From Minisyncoccota bacterium (GTDB lineage Bacteria; Patescibacteriota; Minisyncoccia; Minisyncoccales; CG1-02-41-26): a stretch of 35,551 bases of DNA. The notes below the pieces were generated by a model. It had not been told where the DNA came from. It saw only the letters and a program-made list of their open reading frames with translations, and searched no databases. The stretch is from contig JAQTPV010000003.1 in assembly GCA_028712605.1 (NCBI GenBank), forward strand, positions 1 to 35,551, in the 5' to 3' direction. The position numbers were made by a program, and so were the translations under genes. Shown here in pieces: positions 12,847-21,308 of the stretch. The number at the start of each line of letters is the position of its first letter. Positions within the stretch are counted from its first letter, which is position 1.

Positions 12847-13500
12847 CTACCTGATCTCTTTTAAAAATTGTTCGGCCAATTGACCCGTACCCTCCTCGCT
12901 AATAAAAAACGATTTCCAAACAACCACAATATCAGCGTCATTGAGAATGGCTCGCTGCACTTCAGTAAACTCATCGCCACCGGCCACTGCAATTAAAATA
13001 TCAAAATTATTTTTGATAATACCAATTTCGTAATAAGGCAGTTCTTTTTCTTTATTGAAGCTTTCTTCATCAACTCCCCGATGCAAAATAACAACCGTAG
13101 GCGGTACTTTTAATTTTTCCAAAACGGCCGAAGGGGTTTTAACATTCATCATATCCACCATGGAATCCAAATGGTGTTTTTGGCATTCAGTAATAAACAA
13201 ATCAATTGTTTCAATCGGGGCAACCCCCAAGCAAACAACAGCTGAAGCCCCAGCCTGTGAAGCCATTTTCACCTCCCAGTCAGCTAAATCAGCTGTTTTT
13301 AAATCAGCTACAATATAGCCCTTGCCACCTCTGGCTGATTTTAAATATCGTACTACATTAATACCCTCTGATTTAATCAAAGGAGTGCCAGCCTCAAGCA
13401 AAATCCGCCGATCGTGCGGCAACTGAGCAATAATTTTTTGTGCTTCAAACAAATTACTGTTCAAAGCCACCTGTAAATATTTTTGCCCTCTTTTTAACAT
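12847..13500 (-). CDS. HUMPS-family decarboxylase/synthase (3-hexulose-6-phosphate synthase-like), copy 1
   Basis: 217 residues, a TIM barrel of the orotidine-phosphate-decarboxylase superfamily. Seen: LLEAGTPLIK (E36), the signature DxKxxD as ADLKTAD (D66, K68, D71), MVDMMNV, ILHRGVDEE (H140), and AVAGGDEF as phosphate-binding loop. These match the catalytic set shared by 3-hexulose-6-phosphate synthase and 3-keto-L-gulonate-6-phosphate decarboxylase. In archaea without an oxidative pentose pathway, the synthase running in reverse with a phosphohexulose isomerase supplies ribulose 5-phosphate; that role here is inference, since no isomerase (PHI) is visible. It follows its paralogue after 3 bases and is probably the last gene of the presenilin-HUMPS operon. 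No cofactor is required in the family beyond Mg2+. Confidence 0.85.
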   Translation of the reverse strand: MLKRGQKYLQVALNSNLFEAQKIIAQLPHDRRILLEAGTPLIKSEGINVVRYLKSARGGKGYIVADLKTADLADWEVKMASQAGASAVVCLGVAPIETIDLFITECQKHHLDSMVDMMNVKTPSAVLEKLKVPPTVVILHRGVDEESFNKEKELPYYEIGIIKNNFDILIAVAGGDEFTEVQRAILNDADIVVVWKSFFISEEGTGQLAEQFLKEIR

Positions 13501-13503
13501 AGC

Positions 13504-14166
13504 CTACTTCATCTCCCTTAAAAAATCTTTGGCCAATTCAGCCATTTTTGCTGGGTTGTCATAAAATGCCCTCCACACCACAGCAATGTCAGCGTCATTA
13601 AAAATAGCCTGGCCCGCCTCCTTAAATGTTTCTCCACCGGCTACAGAAACAGCGATATCATATGTTTCTTTTATCCTTTGAATGTGATGAAAGGGAATTT
13701 CTTTTTCTTTATTGTCTGCCTCATCAACACCCAAATGGATTACTACGATATTAGGTAAATTTCTCAATTTACCTAAAACTTCAAAAGGAAATTCTACATT
13801 CATCATATCCACCATGGAGTCAATACCTGCTGAATGACATTCCAAAACAAATTGCTCAATGGCTTCTACGGGAGCTAAGCCCAAACAAGTAGCCGCTGAT
13901 GCACCAGCTACGGCCGCCAGCTTAACTTCGGTGGCGCCCCTATCCATGCATTTTAAATCCGCCACAATATATCCCAGCTTGCCTAACTTTAGGCTCCACC
14001 AATTTCTCAAGGCACTAATGCCTCTTTGGCCATAATGCTTAATAAAGGGAGTGCCAGCCTCAAGCAAAATCCGCTCGGAAGCAGGTAAAAGGTAAACCAT
14101 CCTTTCCACTTCACCCATGGAACGGTTTAAGGCAATCTGCAAATAATGTTGTTTTTTATCCAGCAT
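13504..14166 (-). CDS. HUMPS-family decarboxylase/synthase, copy 2
   Basis: 220 residues, clearly paralogous to the next gene along its full length (MLxKxQxYLQxALN start, RILLEAGTPxIK, YIVADLKxxD, LGxAPxEAIxxF, SMVDMMNV, GVDE, NDADIxVVW). Catalytic residues are kept: E36, and D70, K72 and D75 in ADLKCMDRGATEV. The basic loop after E36 is four residues longer (NWWSLKLGKLG). The two copies have diverged substantially at silent and coding positions, so the duplication is old, and the pair may act as a heteromer or on two substrates. The start is 18 bases downstream of the presenilin-type protease stop; a TAGAAT sequence in that gap could be a promoter but is weak. Confidence 0.85.
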   Translation of the reverse strand: MLDKKQHYLQIALNRSMGEVERMVYLLPASERILLEAGTPFIKHYGQRGISALRNWWSLKLGKLGYIVADLKCMDRGATEVKLAAVAGASAATCLGLAPVEAIEQFVLECHSAGIDSMVDMMNVEFPFEVLGKLRNLPNIVVIHLGVDEADNKEKEIPFHHIQRIKETYDIAVSVAGGETFKEAGQAIFNDADIAVVWRAFYDNPAKMAELAKDFLREMK

Positions 14167-14184
14167 CTTAATTGTTTACTCATT

Positions 14185-15048
14185 CTACCACAAGAGAGTG
14201 GTGATAAAATAACCAACAATGGATACCAAAGCAATCGGCGGCAAAGCAGGTAAGGGCCTCCTTTCTTTTTGGTTTATAAAAATCAAAAAGACGGCCAAAA
14301 GCCCTACAAGAGAGAATGCGGCCACCAACACACTGCTCCAGATATTAATGCTCAAGCACGAGATGGCCAAAAGTAAAGGGAACACCACATCGCCCCCACC
14401 CAAAATCATAAACTTCCCCTCTTGTTGAATTTCCTTGATGGGACTTTTAAATTCTTGAATAGTTTTAGGAATCACCAAACCAATAACTACTTGCTGGTTC
14501 ACCATTTCTTTAGCCATCTTAATCATATGGCCAGTTAGATGAACGGCCACAAAATCATAGATAGAGAAAACTAACATCATCAAACAAACTAAAAGTGGTG
14601 TCAATTGAATGCCCAAACTGCTAGCTACCCCAGCTGCGGCAAAGATAATGGCTAAATTATAAACCCAAATAAAGGGTTTTTTGATTAAGGCCCACACTAG
14701 AATCGCTGTAAGCACTAAAATCAAACCGTCAGACAACCATAAGCTCCAAAAAAATAAATTGCCCAAGATAACAGTACCCCACAAGATTATCTTAAAAAAG
14801 ATTCGTTTGGGCCTTTGAAATTTCAAAAAATAGGCTACTAATAATAAAGCCAACGTGGCCACTACGAAACTAAAGAAAAGCTGCCACACCGAAACCGGGG
14901 TCAAACCAATGGTATTAGATTGAACTAACTGTCTTAAGCGCCAACCAGCCAAAATCCCCAAGGCCAAGGTTAAAGAAAACATCAAAGCCTCAAAAGTAAA
15001 AACTATCCAAGGATTAGGCAGGGCTATTTGAGATTGCTCTTTGCGCAT
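14185..15048 (-). CDS. Presenilin/signal-peptide-peptidase-type intramembrane aspartyl protease
   Basis: 287 residues with about nine membrane helices. The three family hallmarks are present in order: YD in helix 6 (IYDFVAVH, Y164-D165), GxGD in helix 7 (LGGGDVVFP, D220), and PAL before the last helix (LPALPPI, 267-269). Both catalytic aspartates are therefore intact. Family A22 proteases cleave transmembrane segments inside the membrane. Prokaryotic members (DUF1119, archaeal PSH) are about this size and work without the gamma-secretase partners. The loop between the two aspartates is charged and cytosolic. It is the first gene of a run with the two HUMPS genes, a neighbourhood without obvious logic. 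Substrates are unknown. Confidence 0.88.
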   Translation of the reverse strand: MRKEQSQIALPNPWIVFTFEALMFSLTLALGILAGWRLRQLVQSNTIGLTPVSVWQLFFSFVVATLALLLVAYFLKFQRPKRIFFKIILWGTVILGNLFFWSLWLSDGLILVLTAILVWALIKKPFIWVYNLAIIFAAAGVASSLGIQLTPLLVCLMMLVFSIYDFVAVHLTGHMIKMAKEMVNQQVVIGLVIPKTIQEFKSPIKEIQQEGKFMILGGGDVVFPLLLAISCLSINIWSSVLVAAFSLVGLLAVFLIFINQKERRPLPALPPIALVSIVGYFITTLLW

Positions 15049-15166
15049 TAAAATTTTTTGTTTTAGACCTTAAGTTTTTAAGCATCAACTGGTACCTTTG
15101 AGGACTTGAAGTCCGGTAAGCGGTTTTGCCTCTTTTGGCTTGTTTGGAGGAATAATTACGCATACG
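15049..15166 (-). other. 118-base leader/intergenic stretch upstream of the protease gene
   Basis: No gene. On the minus strand it contains several short complementary pieces: GCC-AAAAGA-GGC, GGACTT-AAGTCC (15102-15114) and CTTAA-AAAC-TTAAG. I could not match it to a riboswitch consensus, and no T-run terminator is present. It may be a structured leader of the protease operon or nothing special. Confidence 0.3.
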
Positions 15167-16585
15167 TCAATTACTAAAATAACTCGCCTTAGTCCATTGG
15201 TATATTTTTTCAGTATCGGCCAATAGGTTAGCAGAACCTAAAACAATTATAGCAAGTTTTCTGATTTTGCCATCAGCGTGGATGGCTTGGAACACAAAAA
15301 CCCCAGACTGGCTAGCGTTTGTTTTGGAGGCAGTCTTCCCGCCTAAAAAATCAGTGTCATCAGGAAAAATATTATTTTGCTGCAAAGAGCTTAGACTGAA
15401 AGGGAGGGGTCCAAAAGTTCTCACTTTTTGCCCCCGACTAATCTGAAATAAAGTAGGCCGAGTTTGAAAGACGTACTTGGTTAAATAGAAAAGGTCTTGA
15501 GCTGTAGAAATATTACGGGAGCTCTGGCCCGATAAATCAGCGAAATAAGTATTGGGCATTAAAATAATGCCGGCTTTCTCATTCATTAAGGCCAAGGTTT
15601 GATCATGGCCCCAAAAATATCCAAGGGCTCGGGCTGCATTATACGATGTTTCCATTAATAAAGGGTAAAAAAGACCAACCACAGGAAACCGCTGTCCTAT
15701 TTTCACAACGCTATCTTCCTGCCTGTTTTGCAAAATGTCTCCATTAATCACCACTGATTTACGTAAATTGGTGTTTTCTACCATAACAGCAGCCATCATT
15801 AATTGGGTAATCTCGCCAATCGGAAAAATAGCTTGAGAATTTTTCTCGGCCAAAACTAAACCAGCGCCAATATCGGCCGCCATAAAACTTTCCGCTGAAA
15901 TCTCCGGGAAAGAGATTAATTGAGCATTTTGATATTGATAACCATCGTTTTCTTGATCAATCACCAAAAAGGGGGTACCCTCGACAACCGAATTAAAAAC
16001 TTTTTTCGTATCACTATCGGTTAGCTCAACGCAGCCGCCAGAAAACTCTTGGCTGTACTTCTGGCCATTCTCATAATAAGGCTCGCCGTGCACATAGTAC
16101 TTGCCATAAAATTTCATAGAATAAGGCATCCAGGTATCAGCTGCTGCTGAAAATACCAAACCGTCCTTGCTTTTGATGTCATAAAGTCCTAACGGAGTAC
16201 CACCCCATTCCGAAGCATCACCGCGTCGTAAAAGTGGAAAGCGCAATTGTTCCTTTCCTTCTTGATAAAAAACTAATTGCCGGCTGGCAAGATTAGCCTC
16301 CCAAAACTCCCGCCCCGAACTAAGTAAACCTTGCTTGATAGCGCTGAAATCTGATAGCAATCTTAAGTCAGCTAATTTCACAGAGGTAGTAGCGACGCTT
16401 AAACCTCCTTTAATTGTAGTGGTTGCTGCTTGACTCTCCTCGTTTTGATTGGCCAAAGTGTCTGTAAGGTAAGCTGACTGAAAATCAATTTTCTGATTAC
16501 CGCCTAAAATAAATAAAAAAACAACCGTTGAAAAAATCAGCACGATACAAGAAACAAGGATAATTTTAAAATCCCCTGAAAACAT
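15167..16585 (-). CDS. YkuD L,D-transpeptidase fused to a degenerate D-Ala-D-Ala carboxypeptidase domain
   Basis: 472 residues from the ATG at 16585. One N-terminal membrane helix (about 8-28), a linker to 75, then a YkuD domain (about 95-212) with catalytic H166 (YVHGEPYY) and C185 in FSGGCVEL (canonical SxGC). YkuD enzymes make 3-3 peptidoglycan cross-links. The second half (about 230-470) aligns with PBP5/DacA-like serine peptidases: PIGEITQLMMAAVM where PxASLTKLMTA is expected, SYN at 314-316 for SxN, and GGKTASKTNAS for KTG. The SxxK serine and lysine are E258 and Q261, so this domain should not be a peptidase; it may bind peptidoglycan stems. An earlier ATG at 16612 lies inside a terminator hairpin, so I prefer the later one. 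The fusion sits among envelope genes (rodA two genes upstream). Confidence 0.83.
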   Translation of the reverse strand: MFSGDFKIILVSCIVLIFSTVVFLFILGGNQKIDFQSAYLTDTLANQNEESQAATTTIKGGLSVATTSVKLADLRLLSDFSAIKQGLLSSGREFWEANLASRQLVFYQEGKEQLRFPLLRRGDASEWGGTPLGLYDIKSKDGLVFSAAADTWMPYSMKFYGKYYVHGEPYYENGQKYSQEFSGGCVELTDSDTKKVFNSVVEGTPFLVIDQENDGYQYQNAQLISFPEISAESFMAADIGAGLVLAEKNSQAIFPIGEITQLMMAAVMVENTNLRKSVVINGDILQNRQEDSVVKIGQRFPVVGLFYPLLMETSYNAARALGYFWGHDQTLALMNEKAGIILMPNTYFADLSGQSSRNISTAQDLFYLTKYVFQTRPTLFQISRGQKVRTFGPLPFSLSSLQQNNIFPDDTDFLGGKTASKTNASQSGVFVFQAIHADGKIRKLAIIVLGSANLLADTEKIYQWTKASYFSN

Positions 16586-16603
16586 GATTTTGGATTTTAA
16601 CAA

Positions 16604-16636
16604 GCCCAGCATCCTTCTTTAGAGAGGGTGCTGGGC
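16604..16636 (-). terminator. Intrinsic terminator after the NIF3-like gene
   Basis: GCCCAGCACCC pairs with GGATGCTGGGC (one G-U pair, with extension toward the loop). On the minus strand TTGTTAAAATCC follows, a weak T tract. It overlaps the first possible ATG of the transpeptidase gene. Confidence 0.6.
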
Positions 16637-16665
16637 CAGAGAGAAAAATCTTAAAATGATAAACC

Positions 16666-17610
16666 TTAGCGCCTCACTCTTATTAGCCCAGAACAAGGCA
16701 CAACCTCAATGCCTTGTCTTTCCAATTGATCTAGAAAAAGATTGACTCCTAAAGAATCAGATGAAATATGGCCGGCTATTACCACATTCACATTAGCGGC
16801 CTCAGCCTCCTTTCTGTGCTCCTCTGATAGGTGCATCCCCACCACTGTTCCAATGCCAGCCTGAGCCATCTTTTCGTAGAGTTTAGGCGAGCCTTCAGTA
16901 CCTCCTGTAATTTCTGTTACCGCTACCCTGCCTAAATAATTATCCGGGCTGCCAGCATAAATCTTGGGGCCCGCCCCAATCTTGATAGCTTCTCTGTATT
17001 CAGGTATTTCCTTCAGAGTAGTCAATAAATCATCCACCTTTTCTAAGCCAGGGTTATTCTCTACCTTTTCTTTTAAGAAGTGGGCGGCTAAATTATCGCA
17101 AGGGGTATGGATACAAACAAAATTAATTTTTAGCAACCGAGCCGCATCTACCGCTCGGTTGTGATTGGCAGCATTAACGCCTCGGGCCACCTCTGAAATT
17201 CTGACTTTCATTAAGCCTTCGGCCACATTAATCGGCACGCCATACTGACTTAAAACCTCGCTTTGCAGTTCCATCACATCTGCTAAGTGAGCTAAGCCCC
17301 GGCCCTCGGGGTGATGAGCAATCACTAAGTCAATATCGCCCAGTTCATGGGCTAATAAGATTTCAGCTGGCTCCATATCAACGCCAACTAGCACCTTTCT
17401 GATTTCCCTATCCTCGCTAATATTCAGAACCCTAGAGTCTAGATAAGGATTACTTAAATTGTCTTGATCAAAATCAGCCTTAGCTTTTTCGTCCAGTTTT
17501 TCATAATCTTTCTTTCGCCGCTCCAGCATTTTAGCGACTTGCTCTGATCCCCTTAAATCAGCTTCAGTACCCGCTTTAATAGCCAGGTCAAAAATCTCTT
17601 TTGTTGTCAT
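16666..17610 (-). CDS. NIF3/DUF34-family metal-binding protein
   Basis: 314 residues. Seen: LVGVDMEPAEILLAHELGDIDLVIAHHPEGRGLAHL in the first half and VVIAGHISSDSLGVNLFLDQLERQGIEVVPCSGLIR at the end, where the family's paired histidines and acidic residues bind a dinuclear metal site. The middle (NFVCIHTPCDNLAAHFL) also fits. The N-terminal 60 residues are charged and helical (KMLERRKKDYEKLDEKAKADFD), an addition to the core. The biochemical role of NIF3/DUF34 is unsettled; GTP-cyclohydrolase-like and nucleotide-repair roles have been proposed. It follows rodA by 60 bases and ends at a terminator, so it may be last in the ligA-rodA run. The start at 17610 has no Shine-Dalgarno. Confidence 0.83.
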   Translation of the reverse strand: MTTKEIFDLAIKAGTEADLRGSEQVAKMLERRKKDYEKLDEKAKADFDQDNLSNPYLDSRVLNISEDREIRKVLVGVDMEPAEILLAHELGDIDLVIAHHPEGRGLAHLADVMELQSEVLSQYGVPINVAEGLMKVRISEVARGVNAANHNRAVDAARLLKINFVCIHTPCDNLAAHFLKEKVENNPGLEKVDDLLTTLKEIPEYREAIKIGAGPKIYAGSPDNYLGRVAVTEITGGTEGSPKLYEKMAQAGIGTVVGMHLSEEHRKEAEAANVNVVIAGHISSDSLGVNLFLDQLERQGIEVVPCSGLIRVRR

Positions 17611-17670
17611 ACATTTTTAGAATAAGTTATTACTTATCTTTTTAACATCTTTTCAAAAAGAGGACAACCC

Positions 17671-18771
17671 CTAAGACCTCCTATGCAGGGCGGACAAAAT
17701 GCCCAGGCTCAAATAGGAGGCAAAAAGATGCGAACCCCCATAACTTACAAAGGGCAAGGGGATACCAACAACCGGGAAAACCCCCAAGCACATCCCAACA
17801 TTGATAAACAACTGCGAAAGAAAAAAACAGACTAAACCAGTAGCGAAAAGACGAGTAAAATTATCCTCGGCCAAAAAAGCAATCCTTAAAATGCGCCAAC
17901 AGACAAATGAAAAAAAGATAAAAAGTAAAGTAACGCCCAAAAAGCCCATTTCTTCAGCAATGGCTGAAAAAATAAAGTCAGTTTTGGGCTCTGGCAAAAA
18001 ACCATACTGAACCTGCGACCCCTTACCAAGGCCCTTACCCAAAATGCCACCTGATCCTATAGCGATTTTAGACTGATTAACATTCCAAGAGACTCCTTGC
18101 CTATCCACCTGGGGATTTAAAAAACTTAGAATACGCTGCTTTTGGTAATCTTTTAGCCAGAATATCCAGCCCAACGTAAACACCAGTGAAAAAATAATAA
18201 TTAATAAAAGCAGATGCCGCCACCTAATGCCAGAAAAAACAATCACCCCAACCCATAAGGCAACCAGCCCCAAGGCCGATCCTAAATCTGGCTGTAAAAG
18301 TACTAAGGCCACTGGAATTAGAACGTAAAGCCCAGAAAAAAAAATAATCCTAAGTCTCACCACTTCGGTATGTCTGCTGGAAAAATACTTACTTAAAACA
18401 ATCAATAAAGCAATAACCATAAAAGGTACCGGCTCCAAAGAAATGGGGCCCAACTTATACCATCCCTGGTTACCCCGAATAGCCACGCCAAAGAATAAAA
18501 CCCCAAGCAGGGCTAAAATACCGACCAAATAAAAGCCAAAGGCTAAATAGGAATTAGCCTTTAGAGAGCGCCAGTCAAAGAATTGCAGGCTGATCACCAT
18601 GGCCAGAGACACACTGAAAAAGATGATCTGTTTATAAAAAGTTGTAAAATCATGTTTAGTTAAAGAACAACTATAAATGGACAGGAGCCCCAAAAGGGTC
18701 AGAAAAAAAGCGGGCGCTAATAAGGCCCAGTCAATTCTTTTAAAAAAATTAACGACATTAGTCAGTTGCAT
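17671..18771 (-). CDS. rodA: Rod-shape/SEDS peptidoglycan glycosyltransferase RodA
   Basis: 366 residues with about ten membrane helices. SEDS-family hallmarks: FFKRIDWALLAPAFFLTLLGLLSIYS at the N-terminus, GNQGWYKLGPISLEP, LLQPDLGSALG (the essential aspartate, about 161), WNVNQSKIAIGSGGILGKGLGKGSQVQYGFLPEPKTDFIFSAIAEEMGFLG, and VVGIPLPFVSYGGSHLF. These fit RodA better than FtsW by length and the PEPKTDFIF/PLPFVSYGGS motifs. It polymerises lipid II glycan strands during side-wall growth. Its partner class B PBP is not in the window. The start is 2 bases after the ligA stop, so it is probably co-transcribed with ligA. No Shine-Dalgarno. Confidence 0.93.
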   Translation of the reverse strand: MQLTNVVNFFKRIDWALLAPAFFLTLLGLLSIYSCSLTKHDFTTFYKQIIFFSVSLAMVISLQFFDWRSLKANSYLAFGFYLVGILALLGVLFFGVAIRGNQGWYKLGPISLEPVPFMVIALLIVLSKYFSSRHTEVVRLRIIFFSGLYVLIPVALVLLQPDLGSALGLVALWVGVIVFSGIRWRHLLLLIIIFSLVFTLGWIFWLKDYQKQRILSFLNPQVDRQGVSWNVNQSKIAIGSGGILGKGLGKGSQVQYGFLPEPKTDFIFSAIAEEMGFLGVTLLFIFFSFVCWRILRIAFLAEDNFTRLFATGLVCFFLSQLFINVGMCLGVFPVVGIPLPFVSYGGSHLFASYLSLGILSALHRRS

Positions 18772-18773
18772 GA

Positions 18774-20834
18774 TTATTCTATGAAAGCCAAGAATTCAGT
18801 TTCGTTGATAATCTTGACCCCAAGCTTCTTGGCTTTATCAAATTTAGATCCAGGGTTCTCTCCTACTACCACAAAATCAGTGTCACTGGAAACCGATTCA
18901 GAAACATTGCCGCCTTGTCGCCTAATCATTTCCTTGGCCCTTTCTCGCTCTAGGGTGGACAGGGTACCGGTTAAAACAAAAGTTTGGCCGCTTAGCTTCT
19001 GACTATCGCTTTTGGGAGAAGTGTTTTCCACTTTTACCCCCACCCTAAACAATTTTTCTAAAAACACAATATTGTCTTTCTTGCGGAAGAATTGGTGGAT
19101 GTTTTTGGCGGTTTTAGGGCCGATATCTTTTATCTTCAGCAAGTCTTCCAAAGAAACGGCCCGCAACTTACGCAAACTACGAAAAATGTTAGCTAAATCT
19201 TGAGCCGTTTCTTCCCCCACCCCTTCAATCCCTAAAGCATATATAAAACGAGACAAGCGAATTCGTTTTTTTGCAGAAATAGCTTTGACTAAATTATGAG
19301 CTGATTTTTCAGCGAACCGCTCTAAATTCAGCAAATCAGTTTCTTGCAAGGTAAATAAATCAGCTGGGTCAGATAAAAGGCCGTAATCTAATAATTGGTT
19401 AATGATTTGCGGCCCTAAACCATCAATGTCAAAAGCGGCCCTACCCACAAAATAATAAAAGTAACGTCGTTGCCTGGCCTTACATTTTTGATTGGGGCAT
19501 CGCCAAATCACATCGGGCTCTTTTCTAACTAAGGGCGTTCCGCAAACCGGGCAAGCATGAGGCATTTTAAAGCTTTTTTCTCGGCCAGTCCTTAACTCCC
19601 TTAACACCCTAAGAATATCGGGAATAACGTCGCCAGCTCGACCGACAATAACCGTATCGCCTATTTTCAAGCCCAACCTCTGAATTTCGTCTTCATTATG
19701 TAAGGTGGCCCTGGAAACCGTCACCCCGCCGATGGCTACGGGCTTTAAAATCGCTAAGGGAGTAATGGCACCGGTTCTGCCCACCTGAACAATAATATTC
19801 TGAACCATTGTTTGAGCCTCTCTTAAGGGAAATTTAAAAGCGATAGCGGCTCTCGGTGATTTGCCGGCCACCCCCAATTTATCAAATAATTTATTATTGT
19901 TCACTTGAACCACCACACCATCAATTTCAAAAGGTAATCGGTCGCGATGCTTCAACCAATACTCTCTATATCTAATCACCTCATCAATATTAGAACAGCG
20001 CTTAGCAGCTGGATGAATTTTGAACCCCAAAATTTTTAAAACTAAGTGCTCTTGCTCGTGAGTTTTCTGGCCGAAATCAGAAACTAAATCCCAAGCATAG
20101 AAATCCATCTTTCTTTGGGCGGTAATTTTTGAATCCAACTGGCGGATGCTGCCAGCCGCTATATTACGTGGATTAGCATAAGCGACCAAACCAGCTGCCA
20201 TTTGCTGCTGATTAATCTTGGCAAATTCTTTTTTAGATATTAAAGCTTCACCTCTAATCACCAGCTCCTCGGCGGCTTTAAATGACTGAAAAACCTCCGC
20301 TAAGCCCGCCGCTTTCAACCCTGACACGATTTCATCTTCTCCTCTTAAGCTTAAGGGTATGGCTTCAATGGTCTTTAAATTACAAGTAACATCTTCACCG
20401 ACTAAGCCGTTGCCACGAGTGGCCCCTATTGTCAAAAGGCCCTCTCGAAAAATTAGTTCCACTGCCAAACCATCAAACTTTAACTCACAGAAATAATCAA
20501 GCCCTTCATTCTCTTTGGCTGAAAGCAACTTGGTGATTCTGGCCTCCCAATCAAGGATATCCTGTTCAGAGAAAGCATCCTGCAAAGAAAGCATTGGCTG
20601 AGTATGTTCTACCTTATCAAATTTCTCCAAAGGCACACCGGCCACCCTTTGGGTAGGCGAATCTGCAGTCACTAAGTCAGGGAAACTATTTTCTAAATCA
20701 AAAAGCTCTTTTTTCAAAGAGTCCAGAGCCACTGCAGACAAGTCAGACCGATCTAAAACATGCACCTGATAACGCTGTTGATTGATAAACCTTTTAAGCT
20801 TTTCTATCCTCTGTTTAGCCTCCTGCTTAGTCAT
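18774..20834 (-). CDS. ligA: NAD-dependent DNA ligase LigA
   Basis: 686 residues, the usual LigA length. It seals nicks in replication and repair using NAD+. Seen: N-terminal Ia domain; adenylation motif CELKFDG with nucleophile K119; RGEALISKKEF; NPRNIAAGSIRQLDSK; GVVVQVN; FKFPLREA; the OB-fold start VGRTGAITPLAIL; the zinc finger CPVCGTPLVRKEP ... CPNQKC; helix-hairpin-helix repeats (RAAFDIDGLGPQIINQLL through IKDIGPKTAKNI); and a C-terminal BRCT domain (FVLTGTLSTLERERAKEMI ... GSKFDKAKKLGVKIINETEF). All domains are complete. It is placed between the minor pilin genes and rodA on the same strand, with a weak hairpin upstream that may end the pilin transcript. Confidence 0.97.
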   Translation of the reverse strand: MTKQEAKQRIEKLKRFINQQRYQVHVLDRSDLSAVALDSLKKELFDLENSFPDLVTADSPTQRVAGVPLEKFDKVEHTQPMLSLQDAFSEQDILDWEARITKLLSAKENEGLDYFCELKFDGLAVELIFREGLLTIGATRGNGLVGEDVTCNLKTIEAIPLSLRGEDEIVSGLKAAGLAEVFQSFKAAEELVIRGEALISKKEFAKINQQQMAAGLVAYANPRNIAAGSIRQLDSKITAQRKMDFYAWDLVSDFGQKTHEQEHLVLKILGFKIHPAAKRCSNIDEVIRYREYWLKHRDRLPFEIDGVVVQVNNNKLFDKLGVAGKSPRAAIAFKFPLREAQTMVQNIIVQVGRTGAITPLAILKPVAIGGVTVSRATLHNEDEIQRLGLKIGDTVIVGRAGDVIPDILRVLRELRTGREKSFKMPHACPVCGTPLVRKEPDVIWRCPNQKCKARQRRYFYYFVGRAAFDIDGLGPQIINQLLDYGLLSDPADLFTLQETDLLNLERFAEKSAHNLVKAISAKKRIRLSRFIYALGIEGVGEETAQDLANIFRSLRKLRAVSLEDLLKIKDIGPKTAKNIHQFFRKKDNIVFLEKLFRVGVKVENTSPKSDSQKLSGQTFVLTGTLSTLERERAKEMIRRQGGNVSESVSSDTDFVVVGENPGSKFDKAKKLGVKIINETEFLAFIE

Positions 20835-20865
20835 TTTTTTACCCTGTCAAATACTTTTGCTCCGC

Positions 20866-20888
20866 AAAAATCCTACGCAACAGGATTT
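20866..20888 (-). terminator. Weak intrinsic terminator after the last minor pilin gene
   Basis: On the minus strand AAATCCT and AGGATTT (7 bp) flank GTTGCGT; the run TTTTT ends the stem. It lies just past the stop at 20896. Confidence 0.5.
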
Positions 20889-20895
20889 GAAAGGT

Positions 20896-21306
20896 TTAAT
20901 TTAGGTTAACTTCCAATTTTCTTTTGGTATTAGTGGGTTTGTAATTACCAGCGGCCCTAAAGATTAAGTTGCTGGCGCTATCCACACAAACTTGATATGC
21001 CACAGAATTGTCTACTCCAAAGGTAAACCACATGGCACTTGGGCAAGTGGGCGGAGACACATTGTCGGGATAAATTAACTCGTTAACTGCAGGAGTCCAA
21101 CTGGAGCTTTTTATTAAACGATACATGCTTTTCTCAATCCCAGTGTCAGCCGCACAAAAAGCAATAACCGAATCAGATAGAGCCATCATGCCCTTTAATT
21201 GACTGACAGAAAGGGTTACTAAAGCCAAAAGAGCCGAGGTCATCACGGCCAAAATCACTACCACGAAAAATAAGGCTGATCCTCTTTGTTTATCCATAAT
21301 AAACAT
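20896..21306 (-). CDS. PilX-like minor pilus assembly protein
   Basis: 136 residues. Begins MFIMDKQRGSALFFVVVILAVMTSALLALVTLSV: a short basic leader and a long hydrophobic helix, as in PilX/GspK-type pilins that lack the strict GFTLIE motif. The processing site may be after QRG. The rest is a small globular domain with two cysteines (C76-like FCAADTGIEKSMYR and a late VCVDSASN). The motif AADTGIEKSMYRL matches the AxxGxExAxyRL pattern seen in PilX proteins. Last gene of the minor pilin run (FimT-like, PilV-like, PilW-like, PilX-like), the order typical of pilus-tip priming complexes. Starts 2 bases after the previous gene. Confidence 0.8.
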   Translation of the reverse strand: MFIMDKQRGSALFFVVVILAVMTSALLALVTLSVSQLKGMMALSDSVIAFCAADTGIEKSMYRLIKSSSWTPAVNELIYPDNVSPPTCPSAMWFTFGVDNSVAYQVCVDSASNLIFRAAGNYKPTNTKRKLEVNLN

Positions 21307-21308
21307 AA

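Noticed and set aside
16586-16612. ATG at 16612 as start of the transpeptidase fusion
   Set aside because: It lies inside the 3' arm of a terminator stem; the ATG at 16585 still leaves a full membrane anchor. Not fully excluded.
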